DNA from: Phoronis australis
Taxonomy: Eukaryota; Phoronida; Phoronidae
Reading direction: 5' to 3'
Length of the DNA stretch: 64,000 nucleotides
NCBI GenBank assembly: GCA_002633005.1
Contig: NMRA01000011.1
Location: 842,855 to 906,854 of the forward strand
Shown here: piece by piece, positions 25,781 through 38,100 of the stretch
How the letters are laid out: every line of letters begins with the position of its first letter
How positions within the stretch are numbered: position 1 is the stretch's first letter
The notes under the pieces: generated by a model
Database searches by the model: none
Seen by the model: only the letters and a program-made list of their open reading frames with translations
What the model was told of the DNA's origin: nothing
Program-made: the position numbers and the translations under genes

Positions 25781-28189
25781 TCTTTTTACTGGTTTAAGGA
25801 GAGTTCGCATCTCTCAAAAGTTTTCCATGATATACACTATCAGAGTTTTCAAAAATTCAATATGATGCAAATTGTGTTATGTTTTTGCGTTCTTTATTCT
25901 TCCTATCTGTCAACTGACGAAAACAACTCCTAAGTTAAACATTATTTTCAACTGCTGAACAGTTCACCTGTACAGCAAAATAAAGGAAATAAGTACCACT
26001 GTGCAACACAATTTTAACCATTTGTCTTGTAAAGCAGAAAAAACATGATTCAGAGTTCCTAACACTGCTGTAAGATTTCCAAACATAGTGCACCACCATA
26101 TTTGAACAAATCTCAGAATTAATTTACGGTACGACAGATTTAGATTCCCACTTTCTAAACGGCCTACTTAGTACTGCATGCCAGCCACACTGTGGATCTG
26201 CACTAGGGTTCTTACAAGTTATATAAAATGTTTCCCCCAAACATGATTCAAACAGGAAATTCCCTACATGCATAGTCTCCAATGCATCTTAATACAATAA
26301 ATATAACACCTCACCTTACACATTTACAAGGTAATAGCAAAATAAAGAATTTTACCCAAAACTGACATGCAACTTACAGACATGCTTCAGTAGTAGCAAG
26401 AACTCTCCGATCGAAGTTTTGCTAAAAACCCAGAATGACACTATCATTATATACAGCAGAAAACAATTAGCACTCTTGAAATCAATACAGACACGGGGGA
26501 AACAAATGACGTGAAGGTAAATGAACCTTTTATTTGCTTCATACAAATGAGATTCTTGTTAACTGACCAGAAAACGCAAGCGAATTTGCTTAGAAATTCA
26601 GCAACCATGATAAACTACATGTAAGACCACGAATCCAGTTATTTGTGCACAAGTGAATTGTTCTCGTTAATACAGGCAACATTGATTTTGAAACTTACGT
26701 CTAATAAGAGTCCATCGTTCACACACTCGTTTCAAATGTCGATAGGTTTCGCATAAAAAAATCTCAGTTAATGACTATGGCACAAAATCAATAAATGACA
26801 TGCCGAAACTAGTAGGGGGCAGCAATCAGTAAAAATAATTGATGGCTGTGAAACATGACACCAAAAACCTATCATGGTCTTCAAAATATTTAGTACCATG
26901 TTGCTGAACTGTACGTTATAACTGCATACTGTCTAAATCAAGGAAGAGCAGGAATCAAACTGCGTATGGAAGTGCATTGTGGGTGTTGATGGATTAGGAT
27001 ATGCAAAAATATGCACTAATATAAGGACGTCCATAGTGGTATTGATGGAATCTGGGATACGCCAAAAGATGTGCAATAAAATAAAGGCCTTTCATGAATT
27101 GGTAGATTTAACCATAGCTGAGGGGGAGGGCGTGGGGACAACCAGTGCGGGTGACTAATCTTTGTCATATGCCCTACTCCAAACAGCCTTATCCACAGTG
27201 GATTTGACAGCAAACCATCAAAGGTTCCACGACAAGCATTGCAGTATTATTTGATAACATTTTATAAATAATATTTCCCATTCTACGACCATACACACTT
27301 CATTTCGTTTGATATGAGAAAAATTTGTACTCGCATAACTTTTTGGAGCACCACCTAGAGATAACTTTGATGACCGATGTAGTTGCTTTTATTAATATAT
27401 GCTTCTACTTGCTATCATGGAGATCAACTAATGTTGCAGTTTGTATCAACACCAATTCAATGGTGGAGCTAAGACATGTATAGAAGGTAATTGACAATGA
27501 TGTGAGGGAAAGATGCCACCTAATTAAACAGCTTAGGAGTTGCATAAGATGATTAACATTATAAAAGACATGAATGACTCACATGGCTTTGTACACTGTG
27601 AACTTCAGTCACAGGTGTACAGTTTACTTCCTACAGGTGCAGGTGTGACATTATCTTAACTTTGATATTAGATCCAAATCAAATAATTTAAATTGGCTAC
27701 AAACCAGCCTCATCTCACAATTTACCATCTTTTGATCTAGACCACCTTTGGTAATGAAATTGGTAGAGAAGTGTTCCTAAATCAAAATAGATGCGACTTT
27801 GAAATAATTGACTGCACGGGACACTGAGGCTCTAAAAGCTGAAATGTCCCAGTATGTCACTTTCTCTTCAAGCATCATCTCGAACAATAATGAACTGTCA
27901 GTTTTTGCAAGACCAAAAATTGCTTTTATCAGGGATCTGAGTAATGTACAAGTTGAGAAAATTTTCATAGTGGTAAGTGGTATAAATCAAAATTAATTTC
28001 TTCAACAGGATGCGGGTTTATAGCCCCTGTAAGTTCTTTTACCCATGAGCCCCTAAACGTTACACCTCAATAAAAAGGTCGCCATATACCCCATCTTGAA
28101 ACAGAAGTGGTTGAAACTTCGCAACCAGGTACTAGCACGTGTGGTATTCTACACATGTGCTTATTTTAAGCACGGTGTGATGGAAATGC
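25781..28189. other. AT-rich stretch with no supported gene
   Basis: No exon with matching splice sites, no RNA gene and no clear element seen. Confidence 0.4.
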
Positions 28190-28900
28190 TAGTTTTGGAA
28201 GCATACAAGTGTAATTTTAACAAAATGGCTACCACGGATGCCATCTTAAATCCACTCATATCAAAAAGCAATAGGCTTCGCGCGGTTCACAAGATAGGTG
28301 TTGTGTAAAGTACACGTCAATTAGACAAACAATGTGACCTGTAGCATGCTAACAAGGGAACAAAATGAAAGCATTCTGAGGAAAGACATTTGGCGAAACT
28401 GAATGAGGATTACTACAGGTTGGTGCCGAGACCAACGAAAACAAAGACACCGCTGATGATGCAGGCATTGACAACAATAACGACAATGCCACCAGCAATT
28501 AATGATGCTGATGGTGGACGGGACTAGAAAAAGACAAGTCTGCTCCGCCAATGGCAACGAGGTCATTGACAGTGTCAATGACGCCGCTTGCACCTACAAT
28601 GACAATGACGTTGATGTCACTGCCATCAACGACAACAGTGCTTGAACACTAGTAGGCTGTCAATAATGTCAAACTTGACCACGGCACTGCTGGTTTTAAC
28701 ACTGAAGTCTATACCAACAATGGTGTTGACCGCGATGTTGGCACACAGAACACTGACGAGACGAGAACACATGCCCCATTCACGTCGCAGACGACACCGT
28801 TCCACAATCAAAATGACAAAAACAATAATGACACTGAAGTCGACAACCAAAATGTTGAAGGCAACATGGTTACCCACCAAATCTCCCCACTCTGAAAAAG
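28190..28900. repeat. Dispersed repeat plus cryptically simple GAY/AAC tract
   Basis: 28220-28310 is an inverted copy of the 21.2-21.3 kb repeat; both translate to a similar MAT-x-AIL-x-P string by shared ancestry. It is followed by about 450 bp rich in 'gacaatgac' and 'aacgacaa' triplet-like motifs. No long open frame is conserved. Confidence 0.45.
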
Positions 28901-29559
28901 GGATATCACACATGATCACAATGTCAGAACAAAACATTTGTAGGATTTTGGGCCACTTCAGCCAACAGATTTTTTCAGTTTTCGAGAAAAAAATAAAATA
29001 TTTAGATTATACACATGTTATTACTCACATAATTTCCTGAACAAGCCAGAAGCCACGAACATGGCTATAAAAAGGGGTTAAATATTGGCCTTTACATTTT
29101 ATGCAACCAATAACAAAGTATCTCTGCTGATCCAAACAAAAGCAAGGTTAAATCATTCAATCTTTTCAACACATGTTCTAATATCACCTGTTCAGTTCTC
29201 AGCATAGCAACATGTTTTATTACAAACCACAGAATGTCAATATTTTACAGACGGCAATTTTGTTATAATCTGATGTGAAGCCACTACAGTGGTTAACATG
29301 CAATGTCCACGTCCTCATTCCTCAAAGAATGTATAAATAAAAACCTAGAAAAAAATGTAAAAATTTCTGATGTTTACACAAACTAATTCCAAAGAACATC
29401 AATACCGAATAACGTCATAACCTTTTGTAGAAAAGACTTGATATTTTCTAGCTCAATCTAGCACCAGGCAACAAGCCCTACATTTACCTGGTGAACAATA
29501 TACTCTATATATAATTTGTGACTTCTGTTTGGTTCCAACTAATGATCGAATTGTTATAT

Positions 29560-29645
29560 TAATACAAGCACTAACTGGCACACAATGTGCACTTGTCAAC
29601 ACTGATCAACACAATGTACAGTTGTCAACACTGATCAAGTCAAAA
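29560..29645. repeat. Short tandem duplication (about 35 bp x 2)
   Basis: 'cttgtcaacactgatcaaca' is followed by 'gttgtcaacactgatcaagt', each next to 'acaatgtgca' or 'acaatgtaca'. Confidence 0.7.
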
Positions 29646-31284
29646 AGTGCAGTTCTAAAGTCTCGTCAATTTAGGACACAACGGAAATTTTATTTTCTCA
29701 TTTCTTTCCATAAATGATATGACTGTATAAGTGCAGTGCACCCGATTAATTCTTTACCATTTTCAGGCTATGCACCATAGCTACCATCAGACAATATGAG
29801 TAAAATTATTTGTTTCATTATAAGATCTTAGATAATGAAAAAAGACAATTTTGGTAATTCATGTCCAAAAAAATGGGCAAGGTTTTACCAACAGCTGTCA
29901 AACGCAATTTAAAATCAATGCGTCAAATTACAAAATTTGAATTTTTTCTATAAACTGTGAAGCATATGTTCTGTGAACTTCTGTCCCTGATGTCAGAGAA
30001 CATCCAGCGTTCTTAGTTGCATGCCTATATAAACATCACTGAGAATGAATACAGGACAAGCTGTTCAGGCTAAAATTCTTCAACCTGAAACCACGAAATA
30101 AAATTATACATGATCTACACTGTAATTAATTCTTTCTCTATGTACACAATAGCATATAAGTGACTTGCTGCATCATGTCCACATGACATCTGCTCCAACA
30201 CGCCATATGCAGGCTCTTTGTCTCAAAATCACGAGCAGGACATCAATGGTTATGGCATATGAAGAAGAGTCACATGATTAAAATTACTGTTTCCACACTA
30301 AAATAAAGAAAATTGAATGTCATTCAGAAATTTTACAATGTTGAACATTGAGAAAAGAAGCCTGAGGGACACTATTCTTATTAATATGTAAAGCAGGTTA
30401 ATCCCTGACACTGCAATATTTCTTGTGTATGGCTTGACATACGGCCTTAGGGAGACTGTCATTGTGCACACATCATTTACCTCAGCAACAGAAGCAGTAG
30501 TCCAAGTCAGAAATATCATGATTTACAATTAAAATAAAACTTAAGACGGTTAAATTGTTAAAAAAAATCAGGGTTGTGTTTAAAACAGAATTGTTCCCAC
30601 ATGATAAATATTGTTGAGCTCCACATAAGGGCATAGACTTGCTGATTTTGACTTAGTTAGCAAACTAATCCAGTTATCAACTACACAATTTTATTATAAA
30701 TGTGACGCAAACCTTCAACCAAAACCAACAAAAAATGTGTAAACAATCATGCTGTTCATGCATTTACATTAGTGTTCAGCTGATCAGGTGAATATTAAAG
30801 CAATTATTGATTTAAAAGAATTTTAAAAATAAGTTAAAATAGAAGTAAACAAATGTTATAAAGATCTTCTTATACATAAACTGAAATGACACAGTTTTGT
30901 ACACTGTCACCAGTTCTACATTACACAACTCAAGCTGATCAAAAACACTTAGTATTTTATTCAATATTATTTGCTACCAATTTTTCAGTTTTTGGTTTTT
31001 TGCATTTGAATTCCTCGATTCCAGGACTGGGTTGCATAAGACTTCCAAACATAACACGAATAACTTTCAATTTCATTATGGCGTCAGAGAGGACATGGCT
31101 AACGATTGCGATAAATTTTAACAAAAAGACATGGTCGTGTGACCCAATTAGTAACAGATTAGTAAAAAGCCAAAACCGGAAGTCCACCTGATTTCTATTT
31201 TCAGAAAATATGTAGTTTTACTGAATCAAAATCAATGCTTTTATAGAGACTTGGCTAAATACACACACCTGTAAATAAGGTGAG

Positions 31285-31356
31285 CTACATGAGCTTAGCA
31301 GGGAAGGCTGAGCCGTGCAGGCACAGATCCAGATCATCCAGCGCGCCAGCTGTTAC
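31285..31356 (-). CDS. Possible terminal coding exon of an unknown minus-strand gene
   Basis: This is a 72-nt GC-richer island. After an acceptor (gtgttgtgtctag) the frame encodes VTAGALDDLDLCLHGSAFPA and ends at TAG (31287-31285). Composition and splice site look like a real last exon, but I do not recognise the protein and see no convincing middle exons. It may pair with the tiny start exon at 34767. Confidence 0.3.
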   Translation of the reverse strand, partial: VTAGALDDLDLCLHGSAFPAKLM

Positions 31357-32474
31357 CTAGACACAACACAAGAAACATCACGCAACCAACAAATGAGGTT
31401 GACAAAGCCCCCATAAGGTGGCATCTTTGTTATGAAACATGCCTGTGTTGAGCAAGGCTTGCATAAGTTATACAGGATCTGCAAAGTCTGGTCTTAGCAG
31501 TCAATTTTAATGTAACCCACATGATTTGAATGCACTTTTCAGTACAAGAAAAGTTGACCCAGAAAGCCACTTGCACACAATGACATTGTGGTGAAGCACT
31601 CTATCCTGAAGTGCACACCACCACAAAGCAAGCTGTCCACACACTCAAAGGTTTTCATTTGTGCAACTTCCATTTTCGCAAGAAGACAGCTTGTGTTCCG
31701 ACATCGACTTGATGTGAAACACTTTTGATTGTCTCACACCTTATCAATAAAAAACTTTAGTGTCAACTATTTCCTTTCAGATTAGCAGAGCTGTGGTTAT
31801 GTAGACAGCAGTGAGAAAGCAGCTTGACAGAAGTGGTTTTGGTATCGTTTCACTAACTGATCAATTATTTCCATGGTTCTTGTGCTCTGAGAACCTGTCA
31901 CTAAATGGATAGTGAATGTCTACAATTTAGTAAAATCTGGTTTATTTTCCCAGAACTAAAAATTGACCACTATCTAGGAAGTGACACTTTTCAGCATGCA
32001 TTACTTTCCCAAACTAGTGCCCATGTGAAATATAGTTAACCTTACTCTCCTAGGTTTTTCAACTTGATGTGACAAAAACATCCTTGCTAGACCACTTCTG
32101 CTTTTTTACAAAGAGTGATTGTCATACTAGGTGTAAATTTATGTTCAGTCCTAAATACCTGGCTACTCAGTCCTGCTGGAAACCTACATAACTCTCAATG
32201 GACAGATTACTTCGCCATTCACTTTGACAGCATTAGACCCAAACAGGCAGTTCCATCTACAGTACGTGATAAACACACTACAAAAACACTTTGGAGTAAA
32301 GACAAATGGTAAGAATCTGCAATATCTGAACCCATGTAACTGTTCCAACGTGGACCAAGGATGTCCCTTTACAAACAAAACATGCTAAAGCAATGTGATT
32401 ATGATGGTTTAGACCAAAGATAGGCTGGATTTACAGAAAAGCTATCCGTGAACAAGGGTTATTGGAACTAGTAA

Positions 32475-33005
32475 CACCATTTCAACTACAAGGGGAATCA
32501 ACCATTGATCGGACTTCAATACCACTAGCCCAGATTTAAAAACTAGTCGGCTAGACTGCAAAACCAAATGGTCGGTGATTAAACATGTTGTCAGGACTTC
32601 AAAATGCGAAGGCCTCACCCAAAAAATTACTTGGATGGATCCAAAATATGATGGCTGGAACCAGTTGGCCAGAGAACAAACACAATGGCCGGACTTCCTC
32701 AAAGACTCGCTTGCAATGTTTTGAAGGATTCAAGCGACATCTAACATTTATTTTTTGTACCGGTTTGTTTGTTTAGCTCAAAATCGGCAATTTCCTCGGC
32801 CATTGTGTTTGAGCACCGACCAACTCATTTTGGGTCCGACGAACCAGTTTTTTTGGGTGCGGCCATCTAGTTTTGAGGTACTAGACAACCCGTTTTGAGG
32901 TCCAACCACCAAGTTGGAACACCGGCCATTGGGTTTTGGAGTCCAGCCAGCTGGTCCAGGCAAGTGGTTTTGAAGTGCAACCAATTGCTGACTCCCTCCT
33001 TGCAC
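32475..33005. repeat. Inverted pair of minisatellites (about 27-bp units)
   Basis: The left half (32475-32705) and right half (32775-33005) are imperfect reverse complements. Each half is itself made of degenerate units such as 'ggttttgaggtccaaccacc' or, inverted, 'cggacttcaaaatg'. Together they form a long hairpin with a loop of about 70 bp. Confidence 0.7.
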
Positions 33006-34267
33006 TCGGTGATAGCTTAAGACAGCAAGCTGACTGTAATTTGTCTGAGAGTTATCTCACAATAACATGCATGTTACCTTAGCAATATGCGTCAAGACTC
33101 GGGGCATACAACAGGAAACAAATTTTTCAAGAACTGAAATTGTGTTAAGTTGATTACGAAGAGTGAAAGATAAAAAGTTGGACAAAGAGCAACCAGGATT
33201 ATAATGGAAATCTTATAGATTTTCCCAGTTTATTACTGCCCCGGTGGTTGTTATGGAGAAAATATTTAATGCGCATTTAGAAGATTCATTATCTGAAATT
33301 ACTCGCTGGCTTTTAGACAGAAAGGTTAATTTGATAACCCTAGGTTGCCATGGGGTAATGGTTTGATTTTGGGCTAAGGACCAATTTTTCAAAAGTAGAT
33401 ATTTTGAGAGATTACGAATCATTAGTGATTAGGAAAAGGCAAACAACTATCTGCCAAAATGGAGCAGTAGTCAATTTCAAAAGAGTGATGTGCTATATTC
33501 TCACCATTTTGATTTGGTACAGTGAAACTTTCAGGAGACAGTGACAAGTCCAGCTTTGATAGGGCAAAATTTGCTCAAATTTTTTTATTCGCTAACTAGT
33601 GATAAAACAGTTATTAATGAAATGCAACCCTGTCTGGTAATTTGATGTCAGCTGTTCGCAAACTGAAAAACGGACAGTGGAATGAAGACGTACGATTGCT
33701 CTACAAATTTAAAACTTGTATTATTTCAATATTTAGTTTTTACAATATTTCACAAACATGTAGCAAAGTACCTTATCTTCATTCTTGGGGAACTTCAAAT
33801 ACCAATTATATACCATGTAACGAGAAAAAAAGATTTAGCTGAATAACCTTCAACCATGTGGAAATTTATTTACTACGTAACCAAAGTCAAAGGATAAAGG
33901 GCTGTCACTCAAATCGAATCTCCTGTCAGGCATAGCGCAGTTCCAGATATAACCAGACCTTTCATTCACTCGGGCACCATAATACAGAGTAAACATGGTG
34001 GTACACAGCAAAGAAAGATGCCATGGGAAACGACTCCAAAAGAATTCTAACTGCACTATTTTGGTAACTTCCTCAAAATGGCACGCGGTGAAGCTCAAGG
34101 GAATTACAACAAATTTTCATGGATACATTCAAACTATGTTGACTAAACTGTGTCCGCAGTCATGGAATGTCCTATTTATAACTTAATATGTATATATGCA
34201 TGTTTCATTCCATTTTATTTGCCGTGTTTTGTGATGACTAATTTTTTATTATGATGGTGTACTATTG

Positions 34268-34370
34268 GCAGTTGAGACGGTGGTACTGTCTACTGGGGCT
34301 AGTAGAGACGGTGGTAATGTCTACTGGGGCCAGTTGAGACAGTGGTACTTCCTTCTGGGGTCAGTTGAGT
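34268..34370. repeat. Tandem repeat, about 40 bp x 3
   Basis: Three units read 'gttgagacggtggtactgtc' followed by 'tactggggct', with small changes. They lie about 750 bp upstream of the start at 35101. Confidence 0.85.
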
Positions 34371-34755
34371 ACTGCTTAATAGCTACGTAGCTGGCTACTG
34401 ATGCACCCTAATCAGGCTGGGTATAATATTTTCCATGAATTAAAAATTCAGTGTCCGATGCCGATGGTAGCCAGACAGCTATATTTAGCTGAATGAAGAT
34501 CAAACGACGGTAAGCTCAATAGAAACCAAAGGCACTGATAAGCAACCACTCGCATTACACTATAATAAATATAGTACATAACGGCAGGCGGCAGGTGAGA
34601 GTGCCTGTGACAGAAACAAAGCATCCTTAGCTTAGGGAGCTGAGGCCGTCAGTTCGAGACCTGAGACGATCGAGAATCGTGAGACTTCCACTTCTCTAAT
34701 GATTATGACACATGTATAGAGCAACAGTTCTTGATAAATAAGGCATTTTACTTAC

Positions 34756-34767
34756 AAAGCGCTGCAT
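34756..34767 (-). CDS. Possible first coding exon (four codons) divergent from the BCLAF1/THRAP3-like gene
   Basis: ATG at 34767 with MQRF is followed directly by a strong donor GTAAGTAAA. It is head-to-head with the plus-strand start at 35101, with CCAAT boxes on both strands between. It is plausible only because of that position; no downstream exon is certain. Confidence 0.2.
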
Positions 34768-34879
34768 GTCGTCAAGTTGTGTTTAAGCGCAAACACAGTT
34801 GCACGGTTTTCTTTGGAAACCCCGGCACTCGGCACAAACAAAGCTTCACACTGCCGCTAAAAATAAACCCATTGTTGTG

Positions 34880-35100
34880 GCTTCTTGTACGTGACACACT
34901 TTAACAAACCAATCAAATTATATCTAATAAACCTATTGAAACGGAAACCACGTGTCAGTTGAGACACTTTTATTAAACCATATCTGATTGGTTCCTCAAA
35001 GTGTCATGGCTGCCAAACTTGCTTGAAAGTTTTACTCGAGCTTGTAACTTGGTATATTTTGAAGTTCGTGTTCTTAGATTAAGTTAAGCAATCGTTTAAT
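34880..35100. promoter_or_regulatory. Probable promoter region (CCAAT boxes, inverted repeat)
   Basis: CCAAT occurs at 34909-34913 and ATTGG at 34987-34991. They sit in mirrored blocks ('gtgacacactttaacaaacc' and the reverse complement of 'ggttcctcaaagtgtcatgg') that make an imperfect inverted repeat. The ATG at 35101 follows. No TATA box is obvious. A bidirectional role is inference. Confidence 0.45.
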
Positions 35101-35132
35101 ATGCCACGAAGTAGGAGTCCAGATAGGAAGAG
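35101..35132 (+). CDS. BCLAF1/THRAP3-like exon 1 (start)
   Basis: ATG at 35101 starts MPRSRSPDRK, then AG|GTAATT in phase 2. The ten residues continue directly into the RS domain of exon 2, which supports this start. Confidence 0.8.
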
Positions 35133-38100
35133 GTAATTCTCAGATTGGTTTATGGATCACGTCGTAGTTGAGTTGCTAAACTTCGTCCGAAGTCGGCGAT
35201 CCCTCGCCTTCTTCGCTGGCCACCCGGCAGAGCGGCAGCGCGCCACCGACTTCTTCCATTCCATTCCATCCAATCGAGTCTTTCACATTCCACCACTGTA
35301 TTTTCACGGGAGTTCATATTAATCTTTGTTTTACCTACCTCTCGTACTCCAGGTAATTCTGCATTTTGGGCGTCTTGATTATCTGGACTTCCATTGTCAT
35401 AAATGTTGTGAATCTGCAGTTTGTAGTGAAAGGCCTCTCCTAGTTACTTGTCTATTGGCAATTGCTCTTTGTTCGACTGGTTAGGATGCCTGAAATTGAC
35501 AAGGTGATTTTTCACTACATTGGCACATAGCCGAGATTTCCCGACCTGGGAATCGAACCAGCGACCCCCATAAAACCTCTGAGCGTGCTAACCATTCAGC
35601 TAACAGGCAATTGTCCGTAAGTGAGTGGCTAACAGAGGCTCACCAGAAGCACATCTACAACATTACCCATCTTTCCTATGAAACAGGCGCGCTACCAGGA
35701 ACATGAACACCAAGCAGGTTGTCTCACATACAGCTCATCAAATTTGTAGTAAAATATCTGCCAACTATGCCAATGTTGTAAAATCTCAAGGTGTCTTACC
35801 TTACATTCTGGTCATCCGTGGTCTGAGCTCAATACGTCTGGTTGATGTGCGGTCTCGTTATCGAATACTACCCTACATCCCAGCGCGTGTATTGGCCGCA
35901 GGGCTGTTGAATATTCATGTTGCGCCCTCATTGGCCATCACCTGCATATGGGCCTGGGTCAGCCAATGTCGTCAGCCTCCAAGACGAACAACAGCCGTCT
36001 CTCGATGCCAACTGAGATAGAAGGCCAGCCCAGCAGTGAGGCAGGTCAAATAACGTTTCACTACAACTTCCCTTGGTACCTTTACCACCACAACACACAA
36101 GGTAAACACACAAGGTTGCCTCTCATACAGGTCCATGACTCCTGGAATTTTTACCATAACCATAATCATGCACGCTGTCCGAGGTCTGCGGGAACTAGTT
36201 GGCAGTGCTTCATTGATAGATCTTCCGTTTGCCAATTACGCTATATGTAGTAATGGCCAAGATTACCAGAACCTGGAATCGAACTAGAAACCCACATAAA
36301 ATCGGCGAGTGTGCTAAGCATTCAGCGAATAGACAATTGCCCATTAGCGGGTGGCTAACAGAGGCTCTTAAGATTCACTGGAAGCACATCTACAACAGCA
36401 CTCAACAACGGTACGTACTCACGATGGCCAATGGGATCACACAGCCTCCTGATAGTGCCATAATGACTAAGAAGGAGGCGGATGTAGAGGGGGACGATCT
36501 GATATTGAGTTCCAGGTGGCGTTGCCCCTAATCATTGGATTGGGAAGAGTGTGGTGAATCTGCAGTGAGTGTAGTAATATAAAGGCCTCTCTTAATCACT
36601 TGCCTACGGGCAATTGTTCTTTGGTCGACTGGTTGAGATGCCTGGCATTGAAGCAAGAGGTACTGGGTTCGAAACTTGGACTAGGTGATTTTTCACTACA
36701 TTAACATCCGACCAAATTATGGCTTTATATTTCCTAGGACTTCAAATGTAGCGAGCATATTTACGCATCGAGGTATAATTAACTAATGACATTACTCTGA
36801 AGACAATTTAGGCAATTACATCGCCTGTGGATGCTACAGGCTACATGTTGCCTAGAGACAATTTTGTGAACACAATTTGAACATATCCATGAAAATCTCC
36901 AGAGGTTCACTCGGGTGCCATTTAGATGAAGTTATGCGACATCACGCCAAGTCACATACAAAAACTCCAAGGAACACGAGTCTTACAAATTCTTTTGGAT
37001 TTCTTCTCGTTCTACTTTTTGCTAGTGTCTGTCATCAGTTCACGTGCTCCGCACCTGTTGTGACCTAACTGGCACGACGTCAATTGAAAACCTTTATGGT
37101 TATCCTGTGTGGTGAAAAAGTTGCCGGCAATCAAAAAAGTGGAGTATATCATTCTCCAAAGTCGTTTTAATATATGTGTATAGAGCTTGAAAGGATAGCT
37201 GAAGAAAGTAGGCACTTTTAAGCGATAATTTTAAGTGCAAAACGCATATTTAACGAAATGGAAACCTTTCGGTAACCTGATTTCGGCTAATGCCTGTTTA
37301 ATATACATGGGGTTGAAATTAACACGCCGCTTGCTTACCAGTCGAGAGGTTACATGTTGCCTAGTATTTTCCAAGTCCTTCCAAGAAGTCTTCGTATTCA
37401 AAGCAATACTTTAATGTCTAATATGGAACATCTGTAATTATGTAATAATCACGACCAACTCATACATAGTACACACTTTTGAACCTCAGAAATAGAAGAG
37501 TAACTAAAAATTGCAAGAAGCCGACCCTAACCCTTGCCTTGAAATAAGTAGCATTCCTATCCCTAATGTTAACCTTTAAAGTAGTTTGAAGAATTTTGTA
37601 TGACACTTTTGAAACAGTTAACATGCATCAAAATGATTTAAATAACCAAGAAGTTTAAAATGCAGTACATTTGACTAACAGATAATTTAGACCCCTAAAT
37701 TAGAGGCCCGCCTCACACTATGTAATGTATGTAACACAAGGAGTTACACTGCTTCCTATCCAGCTGTAAATATATCAGTCGAAGTTTTGGGAGGTTCTCA
37801 GTCTGTCAGTTGCTAACAGCCCTGTGATTTGGTGCTGCCTGACCTTTGATTGGGGTCATTCATCGATCAATAACCACAACCATACTGTCACTGAATAATG
37901 GGTGTATGGTTGTCATGAGCGCACAATTTTGTTATCAACTACATAATTTTTGGCGCTCTTTACTTTGTGATGAATTTCGTCTCGAGATGACCGCAAATAT
38001 AGTTTCAGTGCGAGTTTTCCTTATTTTGCCATTGTTTGCCGACATCTATTCATAGCTGTGTTTTGACGTTTAGTCTTACAGTGGGCAGGGCTGGCGATGC

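Noticed and set aside
34614-34690. Possible tRNA gene ('agttcgagacct' B-box-like)
   Set aside because: No acceptor stem or complete cloverleaf could be formed; at most a decayed SINE head.
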